DNA of 42,272 nt, taken from Clostridia bacterium (lineage in GTDB: Bacteria > Bacillota > Clostridia > Peptostreptococcales > Anaerovoracaceae). The notes beneath the pieces were generated by a model. The model was not told the origin of the DNA, searched no databases, and was given only the letters and a program-made list of their open reading frames with translations. The stretch is from the NCBI GenBank assembly GCA_900754795.1, contig CAAEEA010000029.1:1-42272 (forward strand), written 5' to 3'. Of the stretch, positions 1 through 7,195 are shown in pieces. Both the position numbers and the translations under genes were made by a program. Every line of letters begins with the position of its first letter. The first letter of the stretch is position 1.

Positions 1-519
1 CCGGGCGTAGATACAGACACAGAGGAGATGCTGGAGCTTATATCTGTAGAGGGAAATTCTTTTACATTGAGTGGCGCGGGGACATATGAAAATGAGATTA
101 CCTATAAAGGATCCCCTGAGATACTCAGATATATATTCGATGGTAATGAGATCCGATTGGCAGATAAGCAGGAAAGCGGATGGGATTATTCTTCGGATAC
201 ATATTATATTACTCTGGAAGAAACGGCAGATGGTGATGATATTAAACTGAAGCTCTTTTCTGATGACTCCGACGTTCCTGTAGATAAGTGCGTCTTCACG
301 GCGACCTACACGGCAGACGCTTCCACAGAGGATCCGGGCACGGGAACTGATGATCCTGTTGATACTGAGGACAAGCCTGACGGCGAAGCAAAAGACGGCG
401 GTTCTGCTAAGACCGGCGACGATATGGATCTTCTTCTCTTTGCAGGAATACTCGTACTCGCGGCAGCGGGAGCTGTGACAGCAGGAGTATATGCCAGGAG
501 AAAAAACACTGAGAAATAG
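1..519 (+). CDS. C-terminal part of a cell-wall-anchored surface protein (5' end outside window)
   Basis: The frame is open from base 1, so this is the 3' part of a longer gene; the ATG at 28 is probably internal. The visible part is an acidic, Thr/Ser/Tyr-rich extracellular segment, then a Pro/Thr/Asp/Gly-rich linker, then a sorting-signal-like end: a KTGDD motif, a hydrophobic stretch of about 20 residues and a basic tail (ARRKNTEK). This order matches sortase substrates, although the usual LPxTG is reduced to SAKTGD. The protein was probably exported and attached to peptidoglycan or kept in the membrane. Its ligand or function cannot be told from this fragment. A strong terminator follows. 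Confidence 0.75.
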   Translation, partial: PGVDTDTEEMLELISVEGNSFTLSGAGTYENEITYKGSPEILRYIFDGNEIRLADKQESGWDYSSDTYYITLEETADGDDIKLKLFSDDSDVPVDKCVFTATYTADASTEDPGTGTDDPVDTEDKPDGEAKDGGSAKTGDDMDLLLFAGILVLAAAGAVTAGVYARRKNTEK

Positions 520-569
520 AGGGAGAGCAGTTAATCCGTTATCTGATAAATGAATTAACGAATACGGCG

Positions 570-606
570 AAGGCGCCGGATCCATGAGAAAGATCCGGCG
601 CCTTTT
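570..606 (+). terminator. Rho-independent terminator, possibly bidirectional
   Basis: An 11-bp perfect stem (GGCGCCGGATC at 572-582 pairs with 592-602) has a 9-nt loop and is followed by TTTT. It ends the surface-protein gene and lies against the stop codon of the convergent MBL-fold gene, so it may serve both. Confidence 0.85.
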
Positions 607-1195
607 ACAATTTCACTTCTTCACCGGGCGCAACTATCAGCGCTCCCGGCGCGGTGAATCTCTTTGCCCTTTCGGGGTCAAACAGCTTGCCGGGGGACAT
701 GTGTACGGGAATCGTGTGTTTGGCCGCGATCAGTTTCGCGCACTCGATAGTTTCCGGGACATCCATCGTATATGTAAGATCCATGGGCAGGACAGCGTAA
801 TCAAGCCCGCGCGCCGCCATATCCGCCATCTGTTCAGTCTTTCCCGTGTCACCGGCAAAATAGAGAGAAACACCGTCCACAGTGACAATATAGCCCACAC
901 ATTCAGATTTTTTATGGTGATGATTATAGGCCTCAACGGCTTCAACGAAAGAAAAATCAAGCCGGAGAGTCTGATACTGCCCGTCTTTGAGCGCGTCAGA
1001 ATTCTGCCAGACCACACAGCCGGGATTCCTGGCAGGCAGGTTGATACAGTTGTGATCGTGGTGCTGATGAGTCACAAGAATCAGATCTGCGGGGACATCG
1101 TATCCTTTGCCCGCATAAGGGTCGATATAGATCACCCTGCCGCTGTCCGTGGTGAGGCGGAGACTGCCGTGCCCCTGAAAAAGTAAAGTAGCCAT
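605..1195 (-). CDS. MBL-fold metal-dependent hydrolase
   Basis: The 196-residue protein has the metallo-beta-lactamase zinc motif HQHHDH at residues 43-48, preceded by the IDPY strand and followed by a second metal-ligand region (FAGDTG near residue 115) and a late HMSP histidine. The size and motifs match the small YtkL/UPF0173-like MBL hydrolases, which are usually cytosolic and of unknown substrate. The start is supported by AAGGAGG just upstream and by a promoter at 1219-1247. It is transcribed alone and converges on the surface-protein gene. The fold is certain; the substrate is not predictable. Confidence 0.85.
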   Translation of the reverse strand: MATLLFQGHGSLRLTTDSGRVIYIDPYAGKGYDVPADLILVTHQHHDHNCINLPARNPGCVVWQNSDALKDGQYQTLRLDFSFVEAVEAYNHHHKKSECVGYIVTVDGVSLYFAGDTGKTEQMADMAARGLDYAVLPMDLTYTMDVPETIECAKLIAAKHTIPVHMSPGKLFDPERAKRFTAPGALIVAPGEEVKL

Positions 1196-1218
1196 GATAC
1201 ATACCTCCTTATGGTATC

Positions 1219-1247
1219 AGTGTAGTACAACCGGAAAATTTAGTCAA
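1219..1247 (-). promoter_or_regulatory. Promoter of the MBL-fold gene
   Basis: Read on the minus strand, TTGACT and TACACT are separated by 17 bp and lie about 25 bp upstream of the start codon. This is a sigma-A type promoter by sequence match only. Confidence 0.55.
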
Positions 1248-1263
1248 ATGTATTTGAGCCTGA

Positions 1264-1292
1264 TTGACATCGGCGCCCATGGCTCATATAAT
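1264..1292 (+). promoter_or_regulatory. Consensus sigma-A promoter
   Basis: TTGACA (1264-1269) and TATAAT (1287-1292) are separated by exactly 17 bp, a perfect consensus. The leader to the next gene is about 80 nt and contains two CCGGCCGG palindromes (1328-1335 and 1351-1358) that could fold together. Confidence 0.8.
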
Positions 1293-1381
1293 TCAGGTAG
1301 CGATTATTTTTATAAGCCGGCGCCATACCGGCCGGTACAGTTATCATCCGCCGGCCGGCACAGGTGGCTGGAGGGACTGCC

Positions 1382-2320
1382 GTGAAAAAGACATTTCATA
1401 TCATAAACTGCATATTGTCTTTGCTGCTGGCAGCTCTGGGCATAGCTCTGGTTGTACTGCGGGGACAGATGGAAGATGAAGGAAAGCTGGTCTTTCTGCT
1501 GGCGGGATTCTTTCAGATCGTAATGGGTCTGATAGCATTCATGATCGGAGCGCTGCTTCCCGAAGAAGGCAGAAAAATCTCCGGAAAGGCAAAAAAGATA
1601 TTAAGAGTTATAGCCGCCGTCGCCATGCTTGGCGGAAAAGGCACCAGCGGAGTTGCGGCTTTTAATGTCCTCAGCGGAGAAGTCAGTCTCCAGCGGTTCT
1701 GGGAACCCGCGTGGCCGCTTGCATGGCTGCTGTTTGAAGGAATGTTTCTGTGGTTTTTTCCGGCGGACGGCATCCTCGGGGCAGCTGTTACCGGATCCGT
1801 TATTCTCCTTTTACTCCTTATCATGGGCTCCTTTGGATGGAGCGTGATGTACCGCGTAGAAAAAGGCACTTTTAAGTGGCTGTATGTACTCGGTCCCAGT
1901 TTGTTTATACTGATCATGTTCGGCATCGTTTTTTTCTTCACTTATCTGGAAGAACAAAAGCGGGAACCGGCGATCAGTGAGACCCTTGCGGATATGAGAG
2001 CGGAGATAGAGGAGACGCTTAAAGATTATGACAGCGGTCATACGGATATCGAAAACCTGGACGTGGACAGGCTGAACATGTCAGATATAGTCACTATGCT
2101 GAAAAATGATATAGACGGTGATATTTATTATCGCTGGGTCACCGGCGGAGAAGACGATACGGTCAGCCTTGTGGCATGGACCGCTGAGGGCGGAGATGTT
2201 TACGCTTATCAGTTTACAAAGAAAGACGATACATACAGTCTGATAACGGCTTTCGTGTCCGCTTCTCTGACAAAAGAAGACGTTGAGGGTAAAGAAGACG
2301 GCGTAATATCCGGCAGCTGA
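1382..2320 (+). CDS. Uncharacterised multi-pass membrane protein
   Basis: I do not recognise this family. The 312-residue protein has five or six hydrophobic segments in its first 190 residues (roughly 4-26, 36-58, 75-95, 107-128, 132-155 and 167-190) and then a soluble, acidic C-terminal domain of about 120 residues. The GTG at 1382 is chosen because GGAGGG lies about 6 nt upstream; an upstream GTG at 1364 in the same frame has no such site. The C-terminal domain has a mixed helix/strand look with YYRW and YAYQFTKKDDTY segments, as in small extracytoplasmic or regulatory domains. It is driven by a perfect consensus promoter. No function is assigned. Confidence 0.7.
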   Translation: MKKTFHIINCILSLLLAALGIALVVLRGQMEDEGKLVFLLAGFFQIVMGLIAFMIGALLPEEGRKISGKAKKILRVIAAVAMLGGKGTSGVAAFNVLSGEVSLQRFWEPAWPLAWLLFEGMFLWFFPADGILGAAVTGSVILLLLLIMGSFGWSVMYRVEKGTFKWLYVLGPSLFILIMFGIVFFFTYLEEQKREPAISETLADMRAEIEETLKDYDSGHTDIENLDVDRLNMSDIVTMLKNDIDGDIYYRWVTGGEDDTVSLVAWTAEGGDVYAYQFTKKDDTYSLITAFVSASLTKEDVEGKEDGVISGS

Positions 2321-2336
2321 GAGTACAGGTGAAAAG

Positions 2337-2405
2337 ATGAAAAAACGATACATAAAGATAACAATGCGAAAGGACCGTCCGGGCTGGTCGGATGGCTTTA
2401 CGTGA
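2337..2405 (+). other. Short reading frame, likely the detached N-terminus of the next gene
   Basis: An ATG at 2337 with AGGTGAAAAG upstream opens a 22-codon frame (beginning MKKRYIKITM) that stops at 2403-2405. That stop overlaps the GTG at 2402, which opens the next frame. The protein ending in this frame (GWSDGF) would join naturally to YVKKKSG in the other frame if one more T were present in the T-run at 2397-2399. This suggests one gene broken by a single-base deletion, or a coupled leader peptide. Confidence 0.35.
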
Positions 2406-2671
2406 AGAAAAAATCCGGCTGCGACACTCCCTACAGCAAATGGAAGATAGTTCCCCACGACAGCAGCGGATACCTTCAGCTCTTCCATATGAACACCCGG
2501 GGAAAGGACAGAAAAAATCCGCGCAGGAATTACCATCTTCAAGGGGACGTACTCAAAGACAGCATTACAGGATATCTCAAATACATCGTAGATCATGACG
2601 CGTTCCGGCTGAAACATCCTCTGCCTAAGCCAAAAAAAGAACATAAAAAAGGTACAAAGGCATACATATGA
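2402..2671 (+). CDS. Small basic hypothetical protein, possibly frameshifted at its N-terminus
   Basis: From the GTG at 2402 this frame encodes 89 residues rich in Lys, Arg, Tyr and His, with segments such as CDTPYSKWKIVP and NYHLQGDVLKDSI and a very basic C-terminal tail (KPKKEHKKGTK). I do not recognise the family. There is no strong ribosome binding site at 2402. The better site lies before the ATG at 2337 in another frame, so the true gene may be 2337-2671 with a one-base frameshift near 2398. Its stop overlaps the next start (ATGA at 2668-2671), which points to translational coupling with the thioesterase. Confidence 0.5.
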   Translation: MKKKSGCDTPYSKWKIVPHDSSGYLQLFHMNTRGKDRKNPRRNYHLQGDVLKDSITGYLKYIVDHDAFRLKHPLPKPKKEHKKGTKAYI

Positions 2672-3072
2672 AACCGACAATAGAAATTACAGAACAATTT
2701 GCCAAAGACCGCTTTGCCACATGCAACGGCGCGGTCATAGAAGAAGTATGGGAGCGCGGCGCCCGGTGCAGCCTAAGAATAACTCCGGATCACCGCAACG
2801 CCATGGGAGCTGTTATGGGCGGAGTGTATTATATGCTGGCGGACTTTGCTTTTGCCGTCGCCGCCAACTGGCAGCATATGGATACGGTATCCCTGAGCTC
2901 AGACATAGCTTTTCTGGGAGTGGCCGGAGGAGATAAACTTATCGCCGCCGCCGAATGCGTCAAAGACGGAAAAACGACATCATACTACAGGATCGAAGTC
3001 AGGGACGGGAATGACCGCCTTGTTGCGGCGGTCACCACTACAGGATATAAGACGGCAGGTAAAACAAGATAA
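2668..3072 (+). CDS. PaaI-like hotdog-fold thioesterase
   Basis: The 134-residue length and layout match the PaaI/YbgC-type hotdog acyl-CoA thioesterases. The central helix region, NAMGAVMGGVYYMLADFAFA (residues 45-64), corresponds to the family signature N-x-x-G-x-x-HGG-x-x-x-x-L-x-D, with Met in place of the usual His before GG. The strands that follow (VSLSSDIAFLGVA, LIAAAECVKDGKT) also fit. The enzyme probably hydrolyses an acyl- or aryl-CoA in the cytosol; the substrate is unknown. It overlaps the upstream gene by 4 nt, so it is likely translated by coupling. A strong terminator follows. Confidence 0.8.
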   Translation: MKPTIEITEQFAKDRFATCNGAVIEEVWERGARCSLRITPDHRNAMGAVMGGVYYMLADFAFAVAANWQHMDTVSLSSDIAFLGVAGGDKLIAAAECVKDGKTTSYYRIEVRDGNDRLVAAVTTTGYKTAGKTR

Positions 3073-3075
3073 AGC

Positions 3076-3107
3076 AAAAATCCCCTTCAGATATGGAGGG
3101 GATTTTT
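3076..3107. terminator. Bidirectional Rho-independent terminator
   Basis: An 11-bp stem (AAAAATCCCCT at 3076-3086 with AGGGGATTTTT at 3097-3107) and a 10-nt loop have A- and T-tracts on both sides. It lies between the convergent thioesterase and flavoprotein genes and can serve both. Confidence 0.85.
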
Positions 3108-3121
3108 AATACATTATGTAT

Positions 3122-3700
3122 TTACTCGCCGTCTTTTACAAACACATTGCCGGCTTCCCATGCCGTGCCTGCTCTTTCACCGACGACGTAGTAGCCGCTC
3201 TGGAACTCGTCAAAGATCAGCGCTTCGATTTTGCCGGCGTCGACTTTGCCGTCTTCGTCAAGGACTGACTCCTCGGCGGCGGTGTTTACAATCTTGCCCG
3301 TGACGGCGTAAAAACTTTCGGTTTTTACCACCTCTGCAAGCTCGCATTCCATCACTACAGGGAACTCCTCAATGACGGGAGCGTTCACAAAGCTGCTCTT
3401 TACGGCTTTATAGCCTGTGCGCTCAAACTTGTCGCTTATGGTGTTGCCGGAGGCGATACCGAAATAATCCGCCGCGTCCATGTGCTTTCTGTCCGCGATC
3501 GCGACGGTGAAAGCTCTGGAGCTGAGGATGTTCTTTGTGGTCTTGTGGCCTTCGTCGATAAAGAGCGCGATCTTGTCGCCGGAGCACATCATTCCCCAGG
3601 CAGCGTTCATCACGTTTACTTTTTCATTTTCGCCGTAAGCGGCAACCATCAGTACCGGCATCGGAAAGACTGCCGCCTGGACGCCAAGATTCTTTTTCAT
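3122..3700 (-). CDS. Flavin reductase-like (flavoredoxin) FMN-binding protein
   Basis: The 192-residue protein matches the flavin reductase-like domain family, which binds FMN on a split-barrel fold. Typical family segments are FPMPVLMVAAYGENEKVN at the N-terminus, MNAAWGMMCSGDKIALFI, and the HKTTKNI/FTVAIAD region. Members transfer electrons or reduce flavin in the cytosol; the partner is unknown. The start follows AGGAGGATCC. It lies directly downstream of hisIE but has its own promoter with a palindrome in it. A distant paralogue lies at 21804-22487. Confidence 0.85.
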   Translation of the reverse strand: MKKNLGVQAAVFPMPVLMVAAYGENEKVNVMNAAWGMMCSGDKIALFIDEGHKTTKNILSSRAFTVAIADRKHMDAADYFGIASGNTISDKFERTGYKAVKSSFVNAPVIEEFPVVMECELAEVVKTESFYAVTGKIVNTAAEESVLDEDGKVDAGKIEALIFDEFQSGYYVVGERAGTAWEAGNVFVKDGE

Positions 3701-3733
3701 GGTAGGATCCTCCTTTAACCGTTTGATAAATTT

Positions 3734-3762
3734 ATTATATCTCCGCGGAAAATTTTCCGCAA
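3734..3762 (-). promoter_or_regulatory. Flavoprotein promoter with internal palindromic operator
   Basis: On the minus strand TTGCGG and TATAAT are spaced by 17 bp. The spacer and -35 contain the perfect 16-bp palindrome GCGGAAAATTTTCCGC (3745-3760). A palindrome in this position would block polymerase if a repressor bound it. Its distance from hisIE (stop at 3778) and its lack of a T-tract argue against a terminator. Confidence 0.6.
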
Positions 3763-3777
3763 GAGAGGGAACGGACT

Positions 3778-4425
3778 TCAGACCATTTTTTCCTGTTTGA
3801 CCTTGTGATCGATCACGTGGCGGGAAGCCAGTTCTTTTTCTATGTCATCGAGAGATATGCCCATCTGGATCATGAGCACCATGACGTGGTAGACAAGATC
3901 GGAGATTTCATATATGGTTTCTTTTTTGTCGTCAGCCTTGGCGGCGATGATGACCTCTGTCGATTCTTCCCCGACTTTTTTGAGGATCTTGTCTATACCT
4001 TTTTCAAAGAGATAGGTTGTGTACGAGCCTTCTTTTTTCTCCGTCCTGCGCCCTTCGATGAGCTTCATCAGACCTTCCGCGGAAAAACCCGCGTTTTCCG
4101 GATTCAGATATACCAGGTCGTTGAAACAGGAGTCCGTGCCGAGGTGACAGGCAGGGCCGTCTTTGGTAACGGTCACTACCAGCGCGTCTCTGTCGCAGTC
4201 GGCGACGATGCTGTAGATGTGCTGGTAATTGCCGGAAGTTTCGCCTTTAAGCCACAGTTCCTGACGGGAACGGCTCCAGAAGCAGGTAAGACCCTTTTCC
4301 ATGGAGATCCTGAGGCTTTCTTCGTTCATATAAGCCACGGTCAGAACTTTTTTTGTGTCATAGTCCACGACGACGGCGGGGATAAGACCTTTTTCGTCAA
4401 ATTTTAACTGATCTGCAGTAAGCAT
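3778..4425 (-). CDS. hisIE: Bifunctional phosphoribosyl-AMP cyclohydrolase / phosphoribosyl-ATP pyrophosphatase
   Basis: This fusion carries out histidine steps 2 and 3. The N-terminal HisI half shows FWSRSRQELW, the metal-binding DCDRDALVV and the zinc cysteines in ACHLGTDSCF. The HisE half (from about residue 110) shows KVGEESTEVIIAAK and ISDLVYH. The usual LWHKG is LWLKG here. I place the start at 4425 because AAAGGAG lies 5 nt upstream; an ATG at 4440 in the same frame would contain that site. It is the last his gene, 43 nt after hisF. Confidence 0.95.
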   Translation of the reverse strand: MLTADQLKFDEKGLIPAVVVDYDTKKVLTVAYMNEESLRISMEKGLTCFWSRSRQELWLKGETSGNYQHIYSIVADCDRDALVVTVTKDGPACHLGTDSCFNDLVYLNPENAGFSAEGLMKLIEGRRTEKKEGSYTTYLFEKGIDKILKKVGEESTEVIIAAKADDKKETIYEISDLVYHVMVLMIQMGISLDDIEKELASRHVIDHKVKQEKMV

Positions 4426-4468
4426 AGGTACTCCTTTCATATTGCGTTTGCGGAAGCCTTACGGCCGG

Positions 4469-5224
4469 TTACCGCACGTTTATTCCGGCCTGCCTCAGGG
4501 CGGATTTGAGATCGGGGATCTTAACTTCGCCGAAGTGAAATATGGAGGCCGCAAGACCCGCGTCCGCTTCCGGTACAGTGTTAAAAAGGGTTATAAAATC
4601 CTCAATGCTGCCGGCTCCTCCGGAGGCTATTACTGGGACGGTTGAAATATCGCAGACGGCTTTCAGCATTTCAAGGTCGAATCCTCCTTTGACGCCGTCG
4701 GTGTCAATGCTGTTGAGAACGATTTCTCCGGCTCCGAGAGAAATCCCTTTTTTTATCCATTCAATGGCGTCCATACCGGTATTTTGACGGCCGCCTTTGG
4801 TGTAGACACAGAAATGCCCGTCTTCCCGTTTGGCGTCCACTGAGAGCACGACGCACTGGTCGCCGTATTTGCGGGCGGCCTCCGAGATGAGCTGCGGGTT
4901 GCTGACAGCGCCTGAGTTGACGCTGACTTTATCCGCGCCGCATTTTAGAACCCGGTCAAAATCGTCTATGGTGTTTATGCCGCCTCCGACGGTGAGGGGG
5001 ATGAAGATGGTGCGGGCGACTTCTGTCAGTATGTCCGTGAACAGCGCCCGGCCCTCGGCGGAAGCAGTTATATCATAGAATACCAGCTCATCCGCTCCGT
5101 TTTCAGAATAGTAGCGGCCCAGCTCCACAGGAGATGAGACGTCGTTCAGATCCTGAAAGTTTACGCCTTTTACCACGCGGCCGTCTTTTACGTCGAGGCA
5201 GGGGATTATTCTCTTTGTTATCAT
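4469..5224 (-). CDS. hisF: Imidazole glycerol phosphate synthase, cyclase subunit
   Basis: A 251-residue beta/alpha barrel. The catalytic aspartates are D11 (CLDV) and D130 (LSVDAKR), and the phosphate-binding loops TVGGGI and ASGGAGS are present. It works with HisH: ammonia from HisH passes through the barrel to convert PRFAR into IGP and AICAR. It overlaps hisA by 4 nt (ATGA), and its ribosome binding site (GAAAGGAGA) lies in the end of hisA. Confidence 0.97.
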   Translation of the reverse strand: MITKRIIPCLDVKDGRVVKGVNFQDLNDVSSPVELGRYYSENGADELVFYDITASAEGRALFTDILTEVARTIFIPLTVGGGINTIDDFDRVLKCGADKVSVNSGAVSNPQLISEAARKYGDQCVVLSVDAKREDGHFCVYTKGGRQNTGMDAIEWIKKGISLGAGEIVLNSIDTDGVKGGFDLEMLKAVCDISTVPVIASGGAGSIEDFITLFNTVPEADAGLAASIFHFGEVKIPDLKSALRQAGINVR

Positions 5225-5967
5225 GATCTTTCTCCTTTCTCATGGTCTGACGGTTTTGCGGCGGCAATGGCCTCAGACAGGCCGACGGCTCCCGTATAGA
5301 GGGCTTTGCCGAGGATCGCTCCGTAAAGATCCATGGAGGCCAGCGCCTCAATGTCCTCCACAGAAGAAACGCCGCCGGAAGCGATGATGTCGAGGCTGAA
5401 TTTTTCAGAAAGCCTCCTGTAGAGCTCCCGGTTTGTACCTGCCATAGCCCCGTCTTTTGAAATGTCCGTGCATATTATGGTCCTTACTCCGGCAAGTTCC
5501 ATGCGGGTGAAGAAATCGTCACAGCTTACACCGGTCACTTCTGTCCAGCCTCTGATGGCGACCAGTCCGTCTCTTATGTCCGCGCTGACGGCTATGGCCT
5601 CTGAACCGAACTGACGGACGGCCTCTTTGACGAAGCCTTCCTGAGTAATGGCGGCGGTTCCGAGAATGAGTCTGTCGACACCGATATTTCTGTAAGCGTC
5701 AATGACGCCGAGAGACCTTATGCCGCCGCCGAGCTGGGTAAAAAGTCCGGCGCGGGCGGTAATTGCTTTTACTGTTTCCAGGTTTGGCGTCAGACCGGTC
5801 TTTGCCCCTTCCAGATCTACCATGTGCAGAAAACGCGCTCCTTTTGCCTCAAATGATGAGGCGAGACCCGGCGGATCGTCGCTGTAGACGGTCATCTTGC
5901 TGTAATCGCCTTTATAAAGCCGTACAGCCTGTCCGTCATAAATATCTATGGCGGGAAAGATGTTCAT
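5221..5967 (-). CDS. hisA: ProFAR isomerase
   Basis: A 248-residue beta/alpha barrel homologous to HisF, catalysing the Amadori isomerisation of ProFAR to PRFAR. The catalytic aspartates are D8 (AIDIYDG) and D130 (VSADIRDG), and the phosphate loops QLGGGIR and ASGGVSS are visible. It overlaps hisH and hisF by 4 nt each. The sequence reads as a dedicated HisA rather than a PriA type, given the separate full his operon. Confidence 0.96.
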   Translation of the reverse strand: MNIFPAIDIYDGQAVRLYKGDYSKMTVYSDDPPGLASSFEAKGARFLHMVDLEGAKTGLTPNLETVKAITARAGLFTQLGGGIRSLGVIDAYRNIGVDRLILGTAAITQEGFVKEAVRQFGSEAIAVSADIRDGLVAIRGWTEVTGVSCDDFFTRMELAGVRTIICTDISKDGAMAGTNRELYRRLSEKFSLDIIASGGVSSVEDIEALASMDLYGAILGKALYTGAVGLSEAIAAAKPSDHEKGERS

Positions 5968-6608
5968 GCGCCGGCCTCCTTTCTTCCGTCGCTCAGCTCC
6001 AGAAAAGCCTTCAATATGGAAAGCCCTACGGAGCCGCTTTTTTCGGGGTGAAACTGGCAGCCGATCACATTGCCGCTGGCGGCTGCCGCTGTGAGCAGAG
6101 CTCCGTATTCAGTCAGGGCGATTACCGACTGATCGCAATCGGCGGCATAGTACGAGTGTACAAAGTAAACGCAGTCGCCTTCATCAGTATATTTAAAAAT
6201 CGGATGTTTCGGTCTGTCTTTCGGAAAGATCAGTCTGTTCCAGCCGATATGAGGAACCTTGTAATTTTCCGGTATTACCGGCTTCATCGAAACCACTCGG
6301 CCCGGTATAAGACCCAGGCATTTATGACTGCCGTATTCTTCACCCTCGTCAAACAGAAGCTGCATCCCGAGGCATATGCCCATGAGAGGTTTGCCGCTTT
6401 TTGCGGCTTCGATGACGATCCGGTCAAGACCGCCGGCGCGCAATTTAGCGGCCGCGTCGCCGAGAGCTCCCACTCCAGGCAGGATGATACCGTCAGCGCG
6501 GCGTATAACACCGGCATCGCCGGTAACGGCTGCTTCCGCGCCGATGGAGGCGAGAGAGCTCCGGAGGGAAAACAGGTTTCCCACACCGTAATCAATTATG
6601 GCTATCAT
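5964..6608 (-). CDS. hisH: Imidazole glycerol phosphate synthase, glutaminase subunit
   Basis: A 214-residue class I glutamine amidotransferase. The nucleophile is C79 in MGICLGMQLL, and the other triad members are H187 and E189 in FHPEK. It supplies ammonia to HisF. The ATG at 6608 is chosen because it shares one base with the hisB stop (TGATG) and lies 7 nt from AAAGGAG; a GTG one codon earlier is possible. Confidence 0.95.
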   Translation of the reverse strand: MIAIIDYGVGNLFSLRSSLASIGAEAAVTGDAGVIRRADGIILPGVGALGDAAAKLRAGGLDRIVIEAAKSGKPLMGICLGMQLLFDEGEEYGSHKCLGLIPGRVVSMKPVIPENYKVPHIGWNRLIFPKDRPKHPIFKYTDEGDCVYFVHSYYAADCDQSVIALTEYGALLTAAAASGNVIGCQFHPEKSGSVGLSILKAFLELSDGRKEAGA

Positions 6609-7195
6609 CACAGTACTCCTTTCGTTGAAGGGATTCGGCCGCCTGATGCCGGGTCGATGGAGGAGGCTTTTTTCATCACCCGGCCGAAAGCCTTAAAAGC
6701 GCCTTCTATGATATGGTGAGAATTGCCTCCGCTGAGCTGGCGCAGGTGCAGGGTGATGCCGGCGTTTCTTACGAAGGCCGTGAAAAATTCTTCGGTAAGC
6801 TCGGTATCAAACGTGCCGATCTTCTGAGCCGGTACGGAAAGCTCATAACTGAGCAGGCTTCTGCCGGAAATATCCACGGCGGCCAGAATCAGAGCCTCGT
6901 CCATCGGCAGGATTATATCGCCGTAGCGGCAGATGCCCGCCATGTCTCCGAGAGCCTCTCTGAACGCAAGCCCAAGGCATATGCCGATGTCTTCAACACT
7001 GTGGTGATCGTCTACGTAAGTGTCGCCTTTGCAGGAAACTTTAAGGTCAAACATGCCGTGGCGGGCAAACAGCGTCAGCATGTGATCGAGGAATCCCACG
7101 CCTGTATTTATTTCTGACCGGCCGCCGCCGTCAATGTCCAGCGTAAGGATGACAGCAGTTTCGGCGGTGGTTCTTTTTATTTCACTTTTTCTCAT
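6608..7195 (-). CDS. hisB: Imidazoleglycerol-phosphate dehydratase
   Basis: A 195-residue monofunctional dehydratase with the duplicated manganese-binding signatures: FLDHMLTLFARHGMFD, DDHHSVEDIGICLG and GNSHHIIEGAFKAFGR. It dehydrates IGP to imidazole acetol phosphate. No histidinol-phosphatase domain is fused, so that activity must come from another gene outside the window. It overlaps the end of hisC by 14 nt and has its own AAAGGAGG site there. Confidence 0.97.
   Translation of the reverse strand: MRKSEIKRTTAETAVILTLDIDGGGRSEINTGVGFLDHMLTLFARHGMFDLKVSCKGDTYVDDHHSVEDIGICLGLAFREALGDMAGICRYGDIILPMDEALILAAVDISGRSLLSYELSVPAQKIGTFDTELTEEFFTAFVRNAGITLHLRQLSGGNSHHIIEGAFKAFGRVMKKASSIDPASGGRIPSTKGVL

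Noticed and set aside
584..1186. Long plus-strand frame opposite the MBL-fold gene
   Set aside because: It lies antisense to a protein with a clear HxHxDH motif and good start site, and its own sequence is low in recognisable motifs.
2340..2346. AAAAAAC slippery heptamer as programmed -1 frameshift site
   Set aside because: The codon register (AAA AAA C) is not the X XXY YYZ register needed for -1 slippage, and it lies too far from the shift point.
5763..6719. 318-codon plus-strand frame across hisA-hisH
   Set aside because: It is the antisense of two certain his genes and spans their boundary; no ribosome binding site.
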